Notes: generated by a model not told the origin, from the sequence alone. Numbered from the stretch's first letter, positions 43,001 to 53,581 are shown. The stretch is 64,000 bases of DNA from Burkholderiales bacterium (GCA_017880775.1 JADGRQ010000001.1:124001-188000), one strand, 5' to 3'. Translations and numbers: made by a program.

Positions 43001-43767
43001 ACCGCCGCGGGAGCGCCGAGATAGGCTTCGATCACGCGCGGGTTTTTCTGCACTTCGCCGGGCGGGCCTTCCGCGATACGCTCGCCGTAATCGAGCACCA
43101 GCACCCGGTCGCACACGCGCATCACCAGTTTCATGTCATGCTCGATCAAAAGGATGGTGATGCCGTCGCCGCGGATGCGCTCGAGCAACCCGCGCAACGC
43201 TGCAGTTTCCGACGCGTTCATCCCGGCCGCGGGCTCATCGAGCGCGAGCAGCTTCGGTTCGGTGGCGAGGGCGCGTGCAATCTCCAGACGCCGCTGGTCG
43301 CCATACGGCAGGCTTCCCGCCGCGTCGTTGGCGCGCGCCGCGATGCCGACGTACTCGAGCAGTTCGAGCGCGCGCCGCTCGATGGCCGCTTCTTCTCCGC
43401 GAGTGGCCCGGTCGCGCAACACGGCGCCGAGCACGCCTGCACGGGTGCGCACGTGGCGGCCGATCATCACGTTCTCCAGCGCCGAGAGATTGGCGAACAG
43501 GCGGATGTTCTGGAAGGTGCGCGCAATCCCCGCCTCGGCAACCTGGTGCGGCTTCAGGCCGGCGAGCAGCCGGCCGTCGAAACTGAACGCGCCTTCGTCC
43601 GGGAGGTAGATTCCGGTCAGCAGATTGAACAGCGTGGTCTTGCCCGCGCCGTTCGGGCCGATCAGCCCGTAGATCTCGCCGCGCCGGATGCTGAAGCCCA
43701 CGCCGGCGAGCGCCTGCACGCCGCCGAAACGTTTCGACACGCCCTCGGCCTGCAGCAACGCGCTCAT
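42997..43767 (-). CDS. livG: Branched-chain amino acid ABC transporter ATPase LivG
   Basis: 256 residues. Walker A GPNGAGKTTLFN, signature region GSLPYGDQRRLEIARALA and Walker B LLALDEPAAGMN; the extended C-terminus with EAYLGAP is LivG-like. The LSGG-to-LPYG change in the signature is normal for LivG. ATGA overlaps with livF and livM. Confidence 0.96.
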   Translation of the reverse strand: MSALLQAEGVSKRFGGVQALAGVGFSIRRGEIYGLIGPNGAGKTTLFNLLTGIYLPDEGAFSFDGRLLAGLKPHQVAEAGIARTFQNIRLFANLSALENVMIGRHVRTRAGVLGAVLRDRATRGEEAAIERRALELLEYVGIAARANDAAGSLPYGDQRRLEIARALATEPKLLALDEPAAGMNASETAALRGLLERIRGDGITILLIEHDMKLVMRVCDRVLVLDYGERIAEGPPGEVQKNPRVIEAYLGAPAAV

Positions 43768-44825
43768 TCCTTGCGCTCCGCCAGTTCCCGCTTCCTTACA
43801 GCGGATGGCAGCAAGCCCGCCGGGCGGAAGCGCATGATCAACACCATCGCAAGGCCGAACAGCAGCATGCGGATCACCTCCGGTTCGACGAGCGATCTGC
43901 CGAACAGCGATTTCTGCACCGGTTCGACGGTGTAGCGCAACACCTCGGGTGCGAACGAGAGCAGCACCGCGCCGAGGATCACGCCCCAGACGTTGCCCAT
44001 CCCGCCCAGCACGACCATCGAGACCACCATGATCGATTCGACCAGAACGAAGCTCTCGGGGCTGATGAAACCCTGGATGGCGGAGAACATCCCGCCCGCC
44101 AGCCCGCCGAACGAGGCGCCGATCGCGAACGCAAGGAGCTTGATGCTGGTGGTGTCGATGCCCATCGCGCGCGCGGCGGTCTCGTCCTCACGCACCGCCT
44201 CCCAGGCGCGGCCGATGCGCGAGTTCTGCAGCCGGATGGTGGTGATGATGACCACGATCATCACGGCCAGCAGAAAGTAGTAGTACTTGATCGGCGCGCT
44301 GAACGCGAGGCCGAACAGCGTCTCGCTCTTGCCGAAATCGAAGCCGCCGAGGCGGAAAGGATCGATGCGCGAGACGCCCTGCGGCCCGTTGGTGATGTTC
44401 ACCGGCCGCGCGAGGTTGTTGAGGAATATCCGGATGATCTCGCCGAAGCCGAGCGTGACGATGGCGAGGTAGTCCCCGCGCAGCTTGAGGGTCGGGGCGC
44501 CCAGCAGCACCCCGAACAGGCACGCCACCAGCGCGCCGAACGGGAGAGTCAGCCAGAACGGCAGGTGCAGGTTGAAGTGCGGGCTGGCGAGGAGCGCGTA
44601 GACGTAGGCTCCCAAGGCGTAAAAAGCGATGTAGCCGAGATCGAGCAGGCCGGCAAAGCCGACCACGATATTGAGGCCCAGTGCGAGCAGCACGTAGAGA
44701 ATGGCAAAGTTGGTGATGCGCACCCACGCCGTTCCGGCCTGAGCGAGTGCAAACGGCAGCGCCAGCAGCGCAATCGCAACCAATCCTGCCCCGACCCAGA
44801 TCAGCGCGGGATTCCTCCCCTTCAC
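43764..44825 (-). CDS. livM: Branched-chain amino acid ABC transporter permease LivM
   Basis: 353 residues from the GTG at 44825, which overlaps the livH stop as GTGA. About nine membrane helices. The EAA-like loop is AWEAVREDETAARAMGID; LRGDYLAIVTLGFGEI is the other family hallmark. It ends in a charged tail. Confidence 0.95.
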   Translation of the reverse strand: MKGRNPALIWVGAGLVAIALLALPFALAQAGTAWVRITNFAILYVLLALGLNIVVGFAGLLDLGYIAFYALGAYVYALLASPHFNLHLPFWLTLPFGALVACLFGVLLGAPTLKLRGDYLAIVTLGFGEIIRIFLNNLARPVNITNGPQGVSRIDPFRLGGFDFGKSETLFGLAFSAPIKYYYFLLAVMIVVIITTIRLQNSRIGRAWEAVREDETAARAMGIDTTSIKLLAFAIGASFGGLAGGMFSAIQGFISPESFVLVESIMVVSMVVLGGMGNVWGVILGAVLLSFAPEVLRYTVEPVQKSLFGRSLVEPEVIRMLLFGLAMVLIMRFRPAGLLPSAVRKRELAERKE

Positions 44826-45745
44826 GTCCGGTCTCCCACCCGCTCGCCGAGCAGACCGGTCGGACGGAACACCAGCACCGCGATCAGCACAATGAAAGCG
44901 AATACGTCCTGGTAATTCGAGCCGAACCAGTTGTTGGTGAAATCGCCGATGTAGCCAGCACCGAGCGCCTCGACCACGCCGAGCAGCACGCCGCCAAGCA
45001 TTGCGCCCGGAAGATTGCCGATCCCGCCCAGCACGGCCGCGGAGAACGCCTTGAGGCCGAGCAGGGAGCCCATCTGGTAATGCGCGATGCCGTAGTAGCT
45101 GCCGACCATCACGCCCGCGACCGCGGCGAGTGCGGCCGCGATCAGGAACGTCACGGCGATGATGCGGTTGATGTCCACACCCATAAGGCCCGCGACCTGC
45201 GGATTCTGCGCAGTGGCGCGCATCGCCGTACCCAAACGCGTGCGGTACACCATCAACGCCAACCCCGCCATCATCGCCACGGAGGTTGCGATGATCGCGA
45301 TCTGCACGTTGGTGATGATCGCGCCGCCGATGTGGTAGGGCTCGCTCTTGATGATCTGCGGAAACGCAATGAAGTTGCGGCTCCACACCAGAAGCGCGAG
45401 GTGCTGCAGGATGATCGACATGCCGATCGCCGAGATGAGCGGCGCGAGGCGCGGTGCATTGCGCAAGGGGCGATAGGCAATTCGCTCGAGGCCATAGCCG
45501 ATCGCCATGCATACGGGGATCGCGACTATCGTGCCGGCGGCCACCACCATCAGCGGCGGCCAGCCGCCCGGGGCGAGCGCGGTAATGACGGAGAAGGCGA
45601 CCATCGCGCCGATCATCACCACCTCGCCGTGGGCGAAGTTGATCAGCTGGATGATGCCGTAGACCATCGTGTAGCCGAGCGCCACGACGGCGTATACGCT
45701 GCCGAGGGTCACGCCGTTGATCAGTTGCTGGATGAAGATGTCCAC
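44822..45745 (-). CDS. livH: Branched-chain amino acid ABC transporter permease LivH
   Basis: 307 residues, about eight helices, starting with the family motif QLINGVTLGSVYAVVALGYT (residues 6-25). The coupling loop reads RTRLGTAMRATAQNPQVAGLMG. Forms the channel with LivM. Confidence 0.96.
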   Translation of the reverse strand: MDIFIQQLINGVTLGSVYAVVALGYTMVYGIIQLINFAHGEVVMIGAMVAFSVITALAPGGWPPLMVVAAGTIVAIPVCMAIGYGLERIAYRPLRNAPRLAPLISAIGMSIILQHLALLVWSRNFIAFPQIIKSEPYHIGGAIITNVQIAIIATSVAMMAGLALMVYRTRLGTAMRATAQNPQVAGLMGVDINRIIAVTFLIAAALAAVAGVMVGSYYGIAHYQMGSLLGLKAFSAAVLGGIGNLPGAMLGGVLLGVVEALGAGYIGDFTNNWFGSNYQDVFAFIVLIAVLVFRPTGLLGERVGDRT

Positions 45746-45776
45746 GGCGAGGCTATTGTGCCGGAACCTGACGCAG

Positions 45777-45807
45777 AAAAGAAAACGGCACCCGCAGGCG
45801 CCGTTTC
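45777..45807 (-). terminator. Attenuator-type terminator between the receptor gene and livH
   Basis: On the minus strand AAACGGCGCC and a matching GGGTGCCGTTT form a G-C-rich stem with a 3-base loop, followed by TTCTTTT. It lies between the stop of the receptor gene (45829) and the start of livH (45745). As at urtA-urtB, it should give more receptor than permease if read-through is partial. Confidence 0.7.
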
Positions 45808-45828
45808 CATCGATACGAAGCGCCTCGT

Positions 45829-47115
45829 CTATTTCTTTGCTTCGTCCCTGGCCGGTTCGGCTGCGGGCTTGGGGGCTTCCGCGGGGACCGCCGGAGCCGC
45901 CATCTTCAGGTACTCGTCCACGGTCATCGAATTGCCGCCCTTGATGATCGCGATCGGCTCAATCTTGCCGCCCTTCATCGTGAAGATCGTCATCTCGGCA
46001 TCCTTGCGGTCGCCCTTGTCGTCGAACTCGATCTTGCCGGTCGCGCCGGTGAAGCTCAGCTTGGCGAGCTCCGGCAGGTACTTTGCCGGGTCGGCCGAGT
46101 CGGCTCTTTTCATCGCGTCGATCAGCATGTTCGCCGCGTCATACGTGAATGGTGCGTACAGGATCGGGTCGACGTTGAACGCCTTCTTGTAGGCATCGAG
46201 GAATTTCTGCGACGCAGCCTTGACCGGGATGCCGGCCTGCGAGCACAACAGGCCCTCGGCGGCATCCCCGGCGAGCTTGCTCATCTCGTCGGTGCACGCG
46301 CCGTCGCCGAACGCGAATACCGCCTTGATGCCGAGTTCCCTGCCCTGCTTCATCAGCGGGCCGCCGGTGGCATCCATGCCACCGTAGAAAATCGCATCGG
46401 GCCTTTTGCCCTTCAACTTGGTGAGCACCGCCTTCCAGTCGGTGGTCTTGTCGGTACCCTTCTCCCGCGGCAGCACCTTGATCTTGGCGGCAGTCAGCGT
46501 CTTTTCCACCTCGTTTGCCAGCCCTTCGCCATACGCCGTCGCGTCATCGATCACCGCCACGACCCGCGGTTTGGCGTTCGTCGCAAGGTAGCTGGCGATG
46601 GCCGGGCCCTGCTGGTCGTCGCGGCCGACTACACGGAACTGCACCTTGAATCCCTGCTCAGTGAGTTTCGGGTTGGTCGCCGATCCGGAAATCACGGGTA
46701 TTCCGGCGCCGTTGTAGATCGATGATGCCGGAATCGACGTGCCGGAGTTGAGGTGACCAACCACACCGGCAACTTTTGCGTCCACGAGTTTCTGCGCAAC
46801 CGTGGTGCCGACCTTCGGATCGGCCTGGTCGTCCTCGCCCATCATCACGAACTTCGCGTCCTTGCCGTCGATCTTGATCTTGGCGGCGTTGGCCTCGTCT
46901 ACCGCCAAGCGCACGCCGTTCTCGTTGTCCTTCCCGAGATGCGCGATGCCGCCGGTGAGCGGTGCGACGCTGCCGATCTTGATCTCGATCGACGGCGGGG
47001 GCGGCGGGGGCTTCGGGGCTTCGACCTTGGGCGGTTCGGGCTTTTTCTCTTCGCCGCAGCCGATCACGCCGATCGCGGCGGCGATGAGGGTCAATGCGAG
47101 TTTGGAATGCTTCAT
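45829..47115 (-). CDS. Branched-chain amino acid ABC transporter substrate-binding lipoprotein
   Basis: 428 residues from the ATG at 47115. Signal peptide ending in the lipobox VIGC (C20), then a tether of about 25 residues rich in Pro, Glu and Lys (six prolines in a row) before the type I periplasmic-binding domain, which starts IKIGSVAPLTGGIAHLG. Family receptors bind Leu/Ile/Val or other amino acids and amides; ligand not predictable here. Lipoprotein anchoring with a stiff tether is less common for Gram-negative Liv receptors. First gene of the transporter operon. Confidence 0.92.
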   Translation of the reverse strand: MKHSKLALTLIAAAIGVIGCGEEKKPEPPKVEAPKPPPPPPSIEIKIGSVAPLTGGIAHLGKDNENGVRLAVDEANAAKIKIDGKDAKFVMMGEDDQADPKVGTTVAQKLVDAKVAGVVGHLNSGTSIPASSIYNGAGIPVISGSATNPKLTEQGFKVQFRVVGRDDQQGPAIASYLATNAKPRVVAVIDDATAYGEGLANEVEKTLTAAKIKVLPREKGTDKTTDWKAVLTKLKGKRPDAIFYGGMDATGGPLMKQGRELGIKAVFAFGDGACTDEMSKLAGDAAEGLLCSQAGIPVKAASQKFLDAYKKAFNVDPILYAPFTYDAANMLIDAMKRADSADPAKYLPELAKLSFTGATGKIEFDDKGDRKDAEMTIFTMKGGKIEPIAIIKGGNSMTVDEYLKMAAPAVPAEAPKPAAEPARDEAKK

Positions 47116-47167
47116 GCGTTCTCCGAGAGGGGGATCAAAAGAGGCCAAATATCATACTCTGGCCCAT

Positions 47168-47192
47168 GAAAAAAGCCGGGCTTTGCCCGGCT
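47168..47192 (-). terminator. Intrinsic terminator of the cytochrome c gene
   Basis: AGCCGGGC (47174-47181), loop TTT, GCCCGGCT (47185-47192), followed on the minus strand by TTTTTT. Standard rho-independent terminator downstream of the cytochrome gene (stop at 47213). Confidence 0.88.
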
Positions 47193-47212
47193 TCCCATCG
47201 GCGTTATCTCGA

Positions 47213-47524
47213 CTACTTCAGGGACAGCACCCACTTCACCAGCGCGCTCACGTCGGCCGCGGGCACCGTGCTGTTCGGCGGCATCGGAATCTGGCCCCAC
47301 ACGCCGGTACCGCCCTTTTTCACCTTGTCTTCGAGCTTCGCCTGGGCGTCCTTGTCGGCGGCGTACTTTTTCGCCACGTCCTTGTAAGGCGGGCCGATCA
47401 GCTTCTTGTCGACCGCATGGCAGGCCGTGCAGGCGTATTTCTTGGCGAGCTCTTCGCTCGCCTGCGCCGGAGCGGCGCAGAACGCGCCGATCAGCGCGAT
47501 CGGCAGAACCAAGCATTTCATCAT
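47213..47524 (-). CDS. Small class I cytochrome c (c551/c5-like)
   Basis: 103 residues. Signal peptide ending AQA, then one haem motif CTACH (residues 32-36) and a C-terminal methionine ligand in IPMPPNS. The order haem motif - GPPYKDVAKKY - MPPN is that of the cytochrome c551/c552 group. Soluble periplasmic electron carrier. Ends in its own terminator. Confidence 0.94.
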   Translation of the reverse strand: MMKCLVLPIALIGAFCAAPAQASEELAKKYACTACHAVDKKLIGPPYKDVAKKYAADKDAQAKLEDKVKKGGTGVWGQIPMPPNSTVPAADVSALVKWVLSLK

Positions 47525-47552
47525 GAGTCTCCAGTTGAAAAACCGCGCAATG

Positions 47553-49601
47553 CTACCGGATATCGACGCATTTGCAAGCGAGCGTCTCCGCTACCGTACG
47601 ACAAGCCTGCTTCAACTGCGCCAGATCGTCGATCGGCAGCAGGCAATTAACGCCTTGGCATACCCACGCGTTGACAGGCGGTTTCCCGGGCGGTTTGTCG
47701 AGCACCGGGGGTAATCCCGCCGTCCCTGGCTGGATCGTCAGCACTAGGCAATGCGGCAGATGCTCCCGCGCCAGTTCGCCGCTCCAGGCTTGCGCGTGCA
47801 CGGTCTCCCCGCGGATCACCACCGTGGTGGTGGGAACAATCGCCTCCGAGAGCGCTGTCAGCAGGCCCGCGAACCCGCCCGGGTGCTCGCTCATCCCGGG
47901 GTAGAACAGTTCCAGCGTGCGCTCCGCGGCAATCCGGTAGCGGTCCTCCCCGGTCAGCGCAGCCAGGCGCTGCAGCGCATGCGCAGCGATACCGTTGCCC
48001 GACGGCGTGGCGTTGTCGTGCCCGGTCTTGGCGCGATGGATCAACTGCTCGTGGTCGCTGGCGGTGAAAAAGAACCCGCCGGAGGCCGGGTCCTCGAACT
48101 GCTCGAGCAGCACGAGCGCGAGCTGTTCGGCGAATTGGAGGTCGCGCTGCATGAATTCGGCCTGCATCAACTCGAGCACTGCATCCAGCAGAAAAGCATA
48201 GTCGTCCAGATACGCGTTCAGGTGGGCGCGACCGTCCTTGTAGGTCGCGGCGAGCCGCCTCCCATTCCACATCGCGCGGCGTATGAACTCGAGCGCGCTG
48301 CGTGCGGCATCGAGCCAGGCCCGCTCGCCGAACACGCGCGCCGCGCGAGCCAGCCCCTTGATCGCGAGCGCGTTCCACGACACCAGTACCTTGTCGTCGC
48401 GTCCGGGACGGACGCGCTTCCCGCGCGCCGCAAACAGCTTCGCGCGCGCGGACTCGAGCAGCGCTTGCGCACCCGCCTCGATCGGCTTCGATACATGCAG
48501 ATTCCAGTGCCGGTCCTCGAAGTTCGGCGCGCGGTCGAGGCCGTAATGTGCCGCGGCCACGGCGTACTCATCGCTGGTGAGCAGCGCGCGCACTTCCTCG
48601 CGCGACCAGACATAGAATTTGCCTTCTTCGTGCTCCGAATCCGCATCGAGCGAGGAGTAGAAGCCCCCCTCGGGCGATTGCATCTCGCGCATCATCCAGC
48701 CGGCGGTCTCGCGCACCAAGCGCGCGTACAGCGGATCGCGCGATACCTGCCATGCCTGCGCGCATAGCGCCAGCAGCGGACCATTGTCGTAGAGCATCTT
48801 CTCGAAGTGAGGGATCGTCCAGTACTGGTCGACGCTGTAGCGGGCGAAGCCGCCACCGAGCTGGTCGTAGATTCCGCCTTTGGCCATGTTCTCGAGCGTC
48901 GTGAGCGCCATCGCGCGCGCATTGGCGTCGCCCGCGGTTGCCCATCGGCGAAAGCACAGCTCGAGGTCCGTCGGATGCGGAAACTTCGGCGCACCGCCGA
49001 ATCCTCCGAAGCGCGAGTCGAAGCTCGCGCGCAGGCCGTCGATCGCAGCCTCGATCGGCGCCGCAGAAAACTCCGAGCGGTGGCCGCTTTCGCGAGGCAG
49101 CGTACGCGACAAGGCCGCGAGGATCTGCGCTCCCTGCTCGGCAATCTCGGCGCGCTTCTCCCGCCACACTGCGGCAACGCGTTCGAGCAGATCAGGAAAT
49201 CCAGGCAGGCCATGGCGCGCGCTCTTTGGAAAGTAGGTGCCGCCGAAGAACGGCTTGCCGTCGGGCGCAAGGAACATCGTGAGCGGCCAGCCACCGGCAC
49301 GCTGCGCGATCATCTGGTGGGCAGTCTGATAGATCTGGTCGAGGTCGGGCCGTTCTTCGCGATCCACCTTGATGTTGACGAACAGGCGGTTCATCACCGC
49401 GGCCACTTCCTCGTCCTCGAAACTCTCATGCGCCATCACGTGGCACCAGTGGCAGGCCGAATATCCGATCGAGAGCAGGATCGGCCGGTCTTCGGCCTTG
49501 GCGCGCGCGAGCGCTTCGGGCCCCCACGCATACCATTCGACCGGATTGGCAGCGTGCTGTTGAAGGTAGGGCGAGGTTTCCTGCGCCAGGCGATTGGGCA
49601 T
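47553..49601 (-). CDS. DUF255 thioredoxin-domain protein (YyaL/SPATA20-like)
   Basis: 682 residues from the ATG at 49601. Starts [21 protein letters not shown], the family hallmark, then the thioredoxin-like motif CHWCH (about residue 47). The rest is a long alpha/alpha6-barrel region like N-acyl-glucosamine epimerase (about 190-660). Conserved from bacteria to mammals, function unknown. The upstream overlap with the DUF924 gene is only promoter-distance apart, divergent. Confidence 0.92.
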   Translation of the reverse strand: MPNRLAQETSPYLQQHAANPVEWYAWGPEALARAKAEDRPILLSIGYSACHWCHVMAHESFEDEEVAAVMNRLFVNIKVDREERPDLDQIYQTAHQMIAQRAGGWPLTMFLAPDGKPFFGGTYFPKSARHGLPGFPDLLERVAAVWREKRAEIAEQGAQILAALSRTLPRESGHRSEFSAAPIEAAIDGLRASFDSRFGGFGGAPKFPHPTDLELCFRRWATAGDANARAMALTTLENMAKGGIYDQLGGGFARYSVDQYWTIPHFEKMLYDNGPLLALCAQAWQVSRDPLYARLVRETAGWMMREMQSPEGGFYSSLDADSEHEEGKFYVWSREEVRALLTSDEYAVAAAHYGLDRAPNFEDRHWNLHVSKPIEAGAQALLESARAKLFAARGKRVRPGRDDKVLVSWNALAIKGLARAARVFGERAWLDAARSALEFIRRAMWNGRRLAATYKDGRAHLNAYLDDYAFLLDAVLELMQAEFMQRDLQFAEQLALVLLEQFEDPASGGFFFTASDHEQLIHRAKTGHDNATPSGNGIAAHALQRLAALTGEDRYRIAAERTLELFYPGMSEHPGGFAGLLTALSEAIVPTTTVVIRGETVHAQAWSGELAREHLPHCLVLTIQPGTAGLPPVLDKPPGKPPVNAWVCQGVNCLLPIDDLAQLKQACRTVAETLACKCVDIR

Positions 49602-49648
49602 GCGGACGATCGTTTGCAGCGAGGCGGCGATTATTGCAGCATTGGCGC

Positions 49649-50245
49649 ATGCAGGATACGAAGGACCCTCGCGCGGCGCAGGTCTTGCAGTTCTGGTTCG
49701 GCGAGTATGAGCGCAGCGGCGATCGCGATCCGCGCTGGTTCCGCAAGGACCCCGCATTCGATGCGGAGATCCGGACGCGGTTTCTCGCGCTGCATGAGGA
49801 AGGCGCTGCGGGGCAGCTCGCGGCATGGATGAACGCGCCTGGCGATTGCCTCGCGCTGGTGGTTGCGCTTGATCAGTTTCCGCGCAACATGTTCCGCCCT
49901 CCGGGAACAGATGCGGCGCGCGCCTTCGCCACCGACGCGCTCGCGCTTGCGGCGGCGAAGCGCGGCGTGGACTCAGGTTTCGACACCGTCCTGCGGCCCG
50001 CCGAACGGATGTTTCTTTACCTGCCGTTCGAGCACAGCGAGTCGCTTGACGAGCAATGGCGCTCGATCGCGCTCATGTCGCGGCTCGAGCTCTATCCGGA
50101 AACCGCCGGCATATCCCCCTACGCGGTACGGCACTGGAAAATCGTGCGCCGCTTCGGGCGCTTTCCGCACCGCAACGCCGTGCTCGGCCGTCCCAGCACC
50201 CCGGAAGAAGCCGAGTTTCTGAAGCAACCCGGCGCGGGGTTCTAG
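49649..50245 (+). CDS. DUF924 family protein
   Basis: 198 residues. Starts with the family motif VLQFWFGEY, contains [13 protein letters not shown] and ends [18 protein letters not shown]; tetratricopeptide-like helical fold in known structures. Function unknown. Divergent from the DUF255 gene; 6 bases from the ilvD stop on the other strand. Confidence 0.92.
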   Translation: MQDTKDPRAAQVLQFWFGEYERSGDRDPRWFRKDPAFDAEIRTRFLALHEEGAAGQLAAWMNAPGDCLALVVALDQFPRNMFRPPGTDAARAFATDALALAAAKRGVDSGFDTVLRPAERMFLYLPFEHSESLDEQWRSIALMSRLELYPETAGISPYAVRHWKIVRRFGRFPHRNAVLGRPSTPEEAEFLKQPGAGF

Positions 50246-50251
50246 CGTTCG

Positions 50252-51925
50252 CTAGTCGGTCACCGCGCCCTTCGACGCGGTCGACACCAACTTCACGTAC
50301 TTGCCGAGCAGGCCGCGCGTGTAACGCGGTTTTGGCTGCTTCCACTTCCTGCGGCGCGCGGCAAGTTCCCTGGAGGAGACATTGAGCTGGATCAAGCGTT
50401 TCTTCGCGTCGATGGTGATCGAGTCGCCTTCCTTCACCAGCGCAATCGTGCCGCCGACGAAGGCTTCGGGTGCGACGTGGCCCACCACCATGCCCCAGGT
50501 GCCGCCTGAGAATCGCCCGTCGGTCAGCAGCCCGACCGATTCGCCCAGCCCCTGGCCGATCAAAGCCGATGTCGGTGCGAGCATCTCCTGCATGCCGGGG
50601 CCGCCCTGCGGCCCTTCGTAGCGGATCACCACGACGTCGCCCGGTTTGACCTTCTTCGCCATGATCGCCTTCATTGCCAGAGGCTCGGAGTCGAATACGC
50701 GCGCGGGGCCGGTAATCACCGGATTCTTGAGGCCGGTGATCTTGGCCACGCAGCCTTCGGTCGCGAGATTACCCTTGAGAATCGCCAGATGGCCTTGCTT
50801 GTACATCGGGTTGCTCCACGGCCGGATCACGTCCTGGTCGCTGCGCGGTTCGGCGGGAATGTCCTTTAGCTCCTCGGCCATGGTCTTACCGGTGATGGTC
50901 ATGCACTCGCCGTGCAGGACGCCGTTTGCAAGCAGGATCTTCAGCACCTGCGGCACGCCCCCCGCGCGATGGAAGTCGGTCGCGACGTAACGACCGGAGG
51001 GTTTCAAATCGCACAGCACCGGCACCTTGCGGCGCACGCGCTCGAAGTCGTCAATGGTCCACTTCACTTCGGCGGCGTGCGCGATGGCGAGGAAATGCAG
51101 CACCGCGTTGGTCGAGCCGCCGGTGGCCATCACCAGGCTGATCGCGTTTTCGATCGATTTGCGCGTGATGATCTTGCGCGGGCGCAGGTTGTTCCTGATC
51201 GCCTCGACCAGCACCTTTGCGGACGCGGCCGCCGAATCCGCCTTCTCCGCATCGGGCGAGGCCATCTGCGAGGACCCCAGCAGGCTCATGCCGAGCGCCT
51301 CGAACGAAGAGGACATGGTGTTGGCGGTAAACATGCCGCCGCAGGCGCCGACCGAAGGGCAGGCATTGCGCTCGATGCCGTCGTAGTCCTCCTGCGACAT
51401 CTTCCCGGCGGAAAACGCCCCCACCGCCTCGAACGCCGAGACAATGGTGAGATCCTGGCCTTTCCACTTGCCCGGCTTGATGGTGCCGGCGTAGACGTAG
51501 ATTCCGGGAACGTTGATGCGCGCAAGCGCCATCATGCCGCCGGGCATGTTCTTGTCGCAACCGCCGACCACCAGTGCGCCGTCCATGGCCTGGCCGTTCA
51601 CCGATGTCTCGATCGCGTCCGCGATCACTTCGCGCGAGACCAGCGAATACTTCATCGCTTCCGTGCCCATCCCGATGCCGTCGGTCACGGTCGGAAAACC
51701 GAATACCTGTGGCTTGGCACCTGAATTTTCTAGAGCGACGATCGCGCGGTCCACCAGCGGCTGGATGCCCGCGTTGCAGGGGTTCATCGTGGAGTGGCCG
51801 TTGGCCACGCCGACGATCGGCTTGTCGAAATCGCCGTCCTTGAAGCCGACGGCGCGCAGCATCGCGCGGTTGGGCGATCGCGCGACGCCTTGGGTGATGA
51901 GCTGGCTGCGCCGATTGTCTGCCAT
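50252..51925 (-). CDS. ilvD: Dihydroxy-acid dehydratase IlvD
   Basis: 557 residues. Iron-sulfur cysteines in GCDKNMPGG and [16 protein letters not shown] (about 120 and 190), and the C-terminal [19 protein letters not shown]. It dehydrates dihydroxy acids in valine/isoleucine and pantothenate synthesis. Divergent from lgt. Confidence 0.98.
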   Translation of the reverse strand: MADNRRSQLITQGVARSPNRAMLRAVGFKDGDFDKPIVGVANGHSTMNPCNAGIQPLVDRAIVALENSGAKPQVFGFPTVTDGIGMGTEAMKYSLVSREVIADAIETSVNGQAMDGALVVGGCDKNMPGGMMALARINVPGIYVYAGTIKPGKWKGQDLTIVSAFEAVGAFSAGKMSQEDYDGIERNACPSVGACGGMFTANTMSSSFEALGMSLLGSSQMASPDAEKADSAAASAKVLVEAIRNNLRPRKIITRKSIENAISLVMATGGSTNAVLHFLAIAHAAEVKWTIDDFERVRRKVPVLCDLKPSGRYVATDFHRAGGVPQVLKILLANGVLHGECMTITGKTMAEELKDIPAEPRSDQDVIRPWSNPMYKQGHLAILKGNLATEGCVAKITGLKNPVITGPARVFDSEPLAMKAIMAKKVKPGDVVVIRYEGPQGGPGMQEMLAPTSALIGQGLGESVGLLTDGRFSGGTWGMVVGHVAPEAFVGGTIALVKEGDSITIDAKKRLIQLNVSSRELAARRRKWKQPKPRYTRGLLGKYVKLVSTASKGAVTD

Positions 51926-51980
51926 GAAATCTCCTCGCTGGTAATAGAATGCGATTTTATCCGAGGCGCAGGCACTTTAC

Positions 51981-52757
51981 GTGTTGATTCACCCGAACTT
52001 CGATCCGGTCGCCATCGCAATCGGCCCGATTGCGATCCGCTGGTACGGCCTGATGTACCTCGCCGCATTCGGCGCGTTCTGGTGGCTCGGCACGCGGCGC
52101 ATCGCGGCAGGGAACGCGCCGATCACGCGCGCGCAGTTCGACGATCTGCTGTTCTTCGGCATCCTTGGCGTGATTGCGGGCGGCCGGCTCGGCTACGTGT
52201 TGTTCTACAAGCCCGCGTACTACCTGTCGCATCCGCTCGAGATTTTCGCCATCTGGCAGGGCGGCATGAGCTTCCACGGGGGCTTCCTCGGCGTACTGAT
52301 CGCGATGGCGTTCGTCGCGCGCAAGCACCAGCTCGACTGGTGGCGGCTGATGGACTTCGTCGCGCCGCTCGTGCCCATCGGCCTCGCCACGGGTCGTCTG
52401 GGCAACTTCATCAACGGCGAACTCTGGGGGCGCGTCACCGGCGCGCCCTGGGGCATGGTGTTTCGCGGCGCAGGCGAGCTTCCGCGCCACCCCTCCCAGC
52501 TCTACCAGTTCGCGCTCGAAGGCGTGATCTTGTTCCTGCTGTTGTGGTGGTTCTCGTCGACCCCGCGCCCGCGCAGGCAGGTGTCCGCGCTGTTTCTCAT
52601 GGGGTATGGGGTATTTCGCTTTATCGCGGAGTTCGCGCGCGAACCCGACGAATTCCTCGGCGTCCTCGCGCTCGGCCTGACGATGGGCCAGTGGTTGTCC
52701 GTTCCGATGATCCTGGCCGGCGCGTGGCTTTTCATCGCCTTGCGCGAGCCGCGCTGA
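51981..52757 (+). CDS. lgt: Prolipoprotein diacylglyceryl transferase Lgt
   Basis: 258 residues, about seven membrane helices. The signature [15 protein letters not shown] and WYGLMY, FHGGFLG are present. It adds diacylglycerol to prolipoprotein cysteines, the first step in lipoprotein maturation; several lipoproteins are encoded in this window. Confidence 0.97.
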   Translation: MLIHPNFDPVAIAIGPIAIRWYGLMYLAAFGAFWWLGTRRIAAGNAPITRAQFDDLLFFGILGVIAGGRLGYVLFYKPAYYLSHPLEIFAIWQGGMSFHGGFLGVLIAMAFVARKHQLDWWRLMDFVAPLVPIGLATGRLGNFINGELWGRVTGAPWGMVFRGAGELPRHPSQLYQFALEGVILFLLLWWFSSTPRPRRQVSALFLMGYGVFRFIAEFAREPDEFLGVLALGLTMGQWLSVPMILAGAWLFIALREPR

Positions 52758-52765
52758 AGCGGGCA

Positions 52766-52840
52766 TTGGAACCCATCGTCTCGGCCGTGATTCCGCTTTC
52801 CGGGCTCGTGCTCTGCGGATACATCGCCCGGCCGGGCGGT
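52766..52840 (+). pseudogene. Relic: N-terminal end of an AEC-type (auxin efflux carrier family) transporter
   Basis: Just after lgt an open frame starting TTG at 52766 reads LEPIVSAVIPLSGLVLCGYI then ARPGG, which closely resembles the first helix of AEC-family permeases (hydrophobic helix of the form VxPxFxLILxGYxARR). After about 25 residues the similarity stops and the frame runs into the 3' end of the PilZ gene on the other strand. It looks like the head of a gene cut off by a deletion or insertion. Short, so the family call is weak. Confidence 0.35.
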
Positions 52841-52847
52841 AGCACGA

Positions 52848-53570
52848 TCATTCAGCCCCGATCTCGCGCACGTAGACGCGGATCAATTCGGCCAGATCGC
52901 GCGATCCGGCAATGAAACGGCAGCCCGCGCGCTGCGCAGGCGCGCCGTCTTCGAGCGTGACCGGCTGCACGTGACACACCTCCAGGTTCACGAGCACCGT
53001 CCTTCCCATCGGGAAGATGATCTTCGAACGCGGCAGTTGCATGCCGGGCGCGAGGCGGACGCGCGCGTTGTACACGATCGTCCCGAGCCCGCCGGGGCTT
53101 ACGTCGGTCACCCGCGCCTCAAATGGGTTGGCTCCCGCGGAGTCGGCAATGCAGCGCAGCGATGCGCTGTCCGCAACGTCGCCAACCGGGATCCGGGGGT
53201 GCGCGCGGCGGTGCACCCGAACGAGCGCCTCGGGCAGCGGAAAGCGGATCGCGGCCCGGTCCTGGTACTGCGTCTCGCGCGGGGCGCGCGCGATGAACTC
53301 CAGATGTGCGGGCCCGTCATTGCAGCGGAAAGTCACCGACTCCTGCGCGAGCAGCGCGGAATTCGCCGCCTTGCTGGGACCGTAATCGACCAGGATGAAT
53401 CCATCGCGAGAATCCACCCGCAGCAGTCGGCTGGTGAAACGCTGCTTCCCGCCGTCGAGGAAAGCGGTGAGCGGCTCGCCACCGCTCCGGATGGTCTCCA
53501 GAATGCGCGCAATCTCGATTTGGGATCGCACAAGCACTCCGGTTGCAGCCGAATCTGATTGCATTTCCAT
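52848..53570 (-). CDS. YcgR-type PilZ-domain protein
   Basis: 240 residues. Residues about 10-115 fit the YcgR N-terminal beta domain; residues about 115-235 are a PilZ domain with the c-di-GMP pattern RRAHPRIPV...DVSPGG (RxxxR then D/NxSxxG). YcgR proteins act as c-di-GMP-dependent brakes on the flagellar motor. No flagellar genes are in the window, so the target could equally be type IV pili. Confidence 0.88.
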   Translation of the reverse strand: MEMQSDSAATGVLVRSQIEIARILETIRSGGEPLTAFLDGGKQRFTSRLLRVDSRDGFILVDYGPSKAANSALLAQESVTFRCNDGPAHLEFIARAPRETQYQDRAAIRFPLPEALVRVHRRAHPRIPVGDVADSASLRCIADSAGANPFEARVTDVSPGGLGTIVYNARVRLAPGMQLPRSKIIFPMGRTVLVNLEVCHVQPVTLEDGAPAQRAGCRFIAGSRDLAELIRVYVREIGAE

Positions 53571-53581
53571 CCTCCGCCGTT

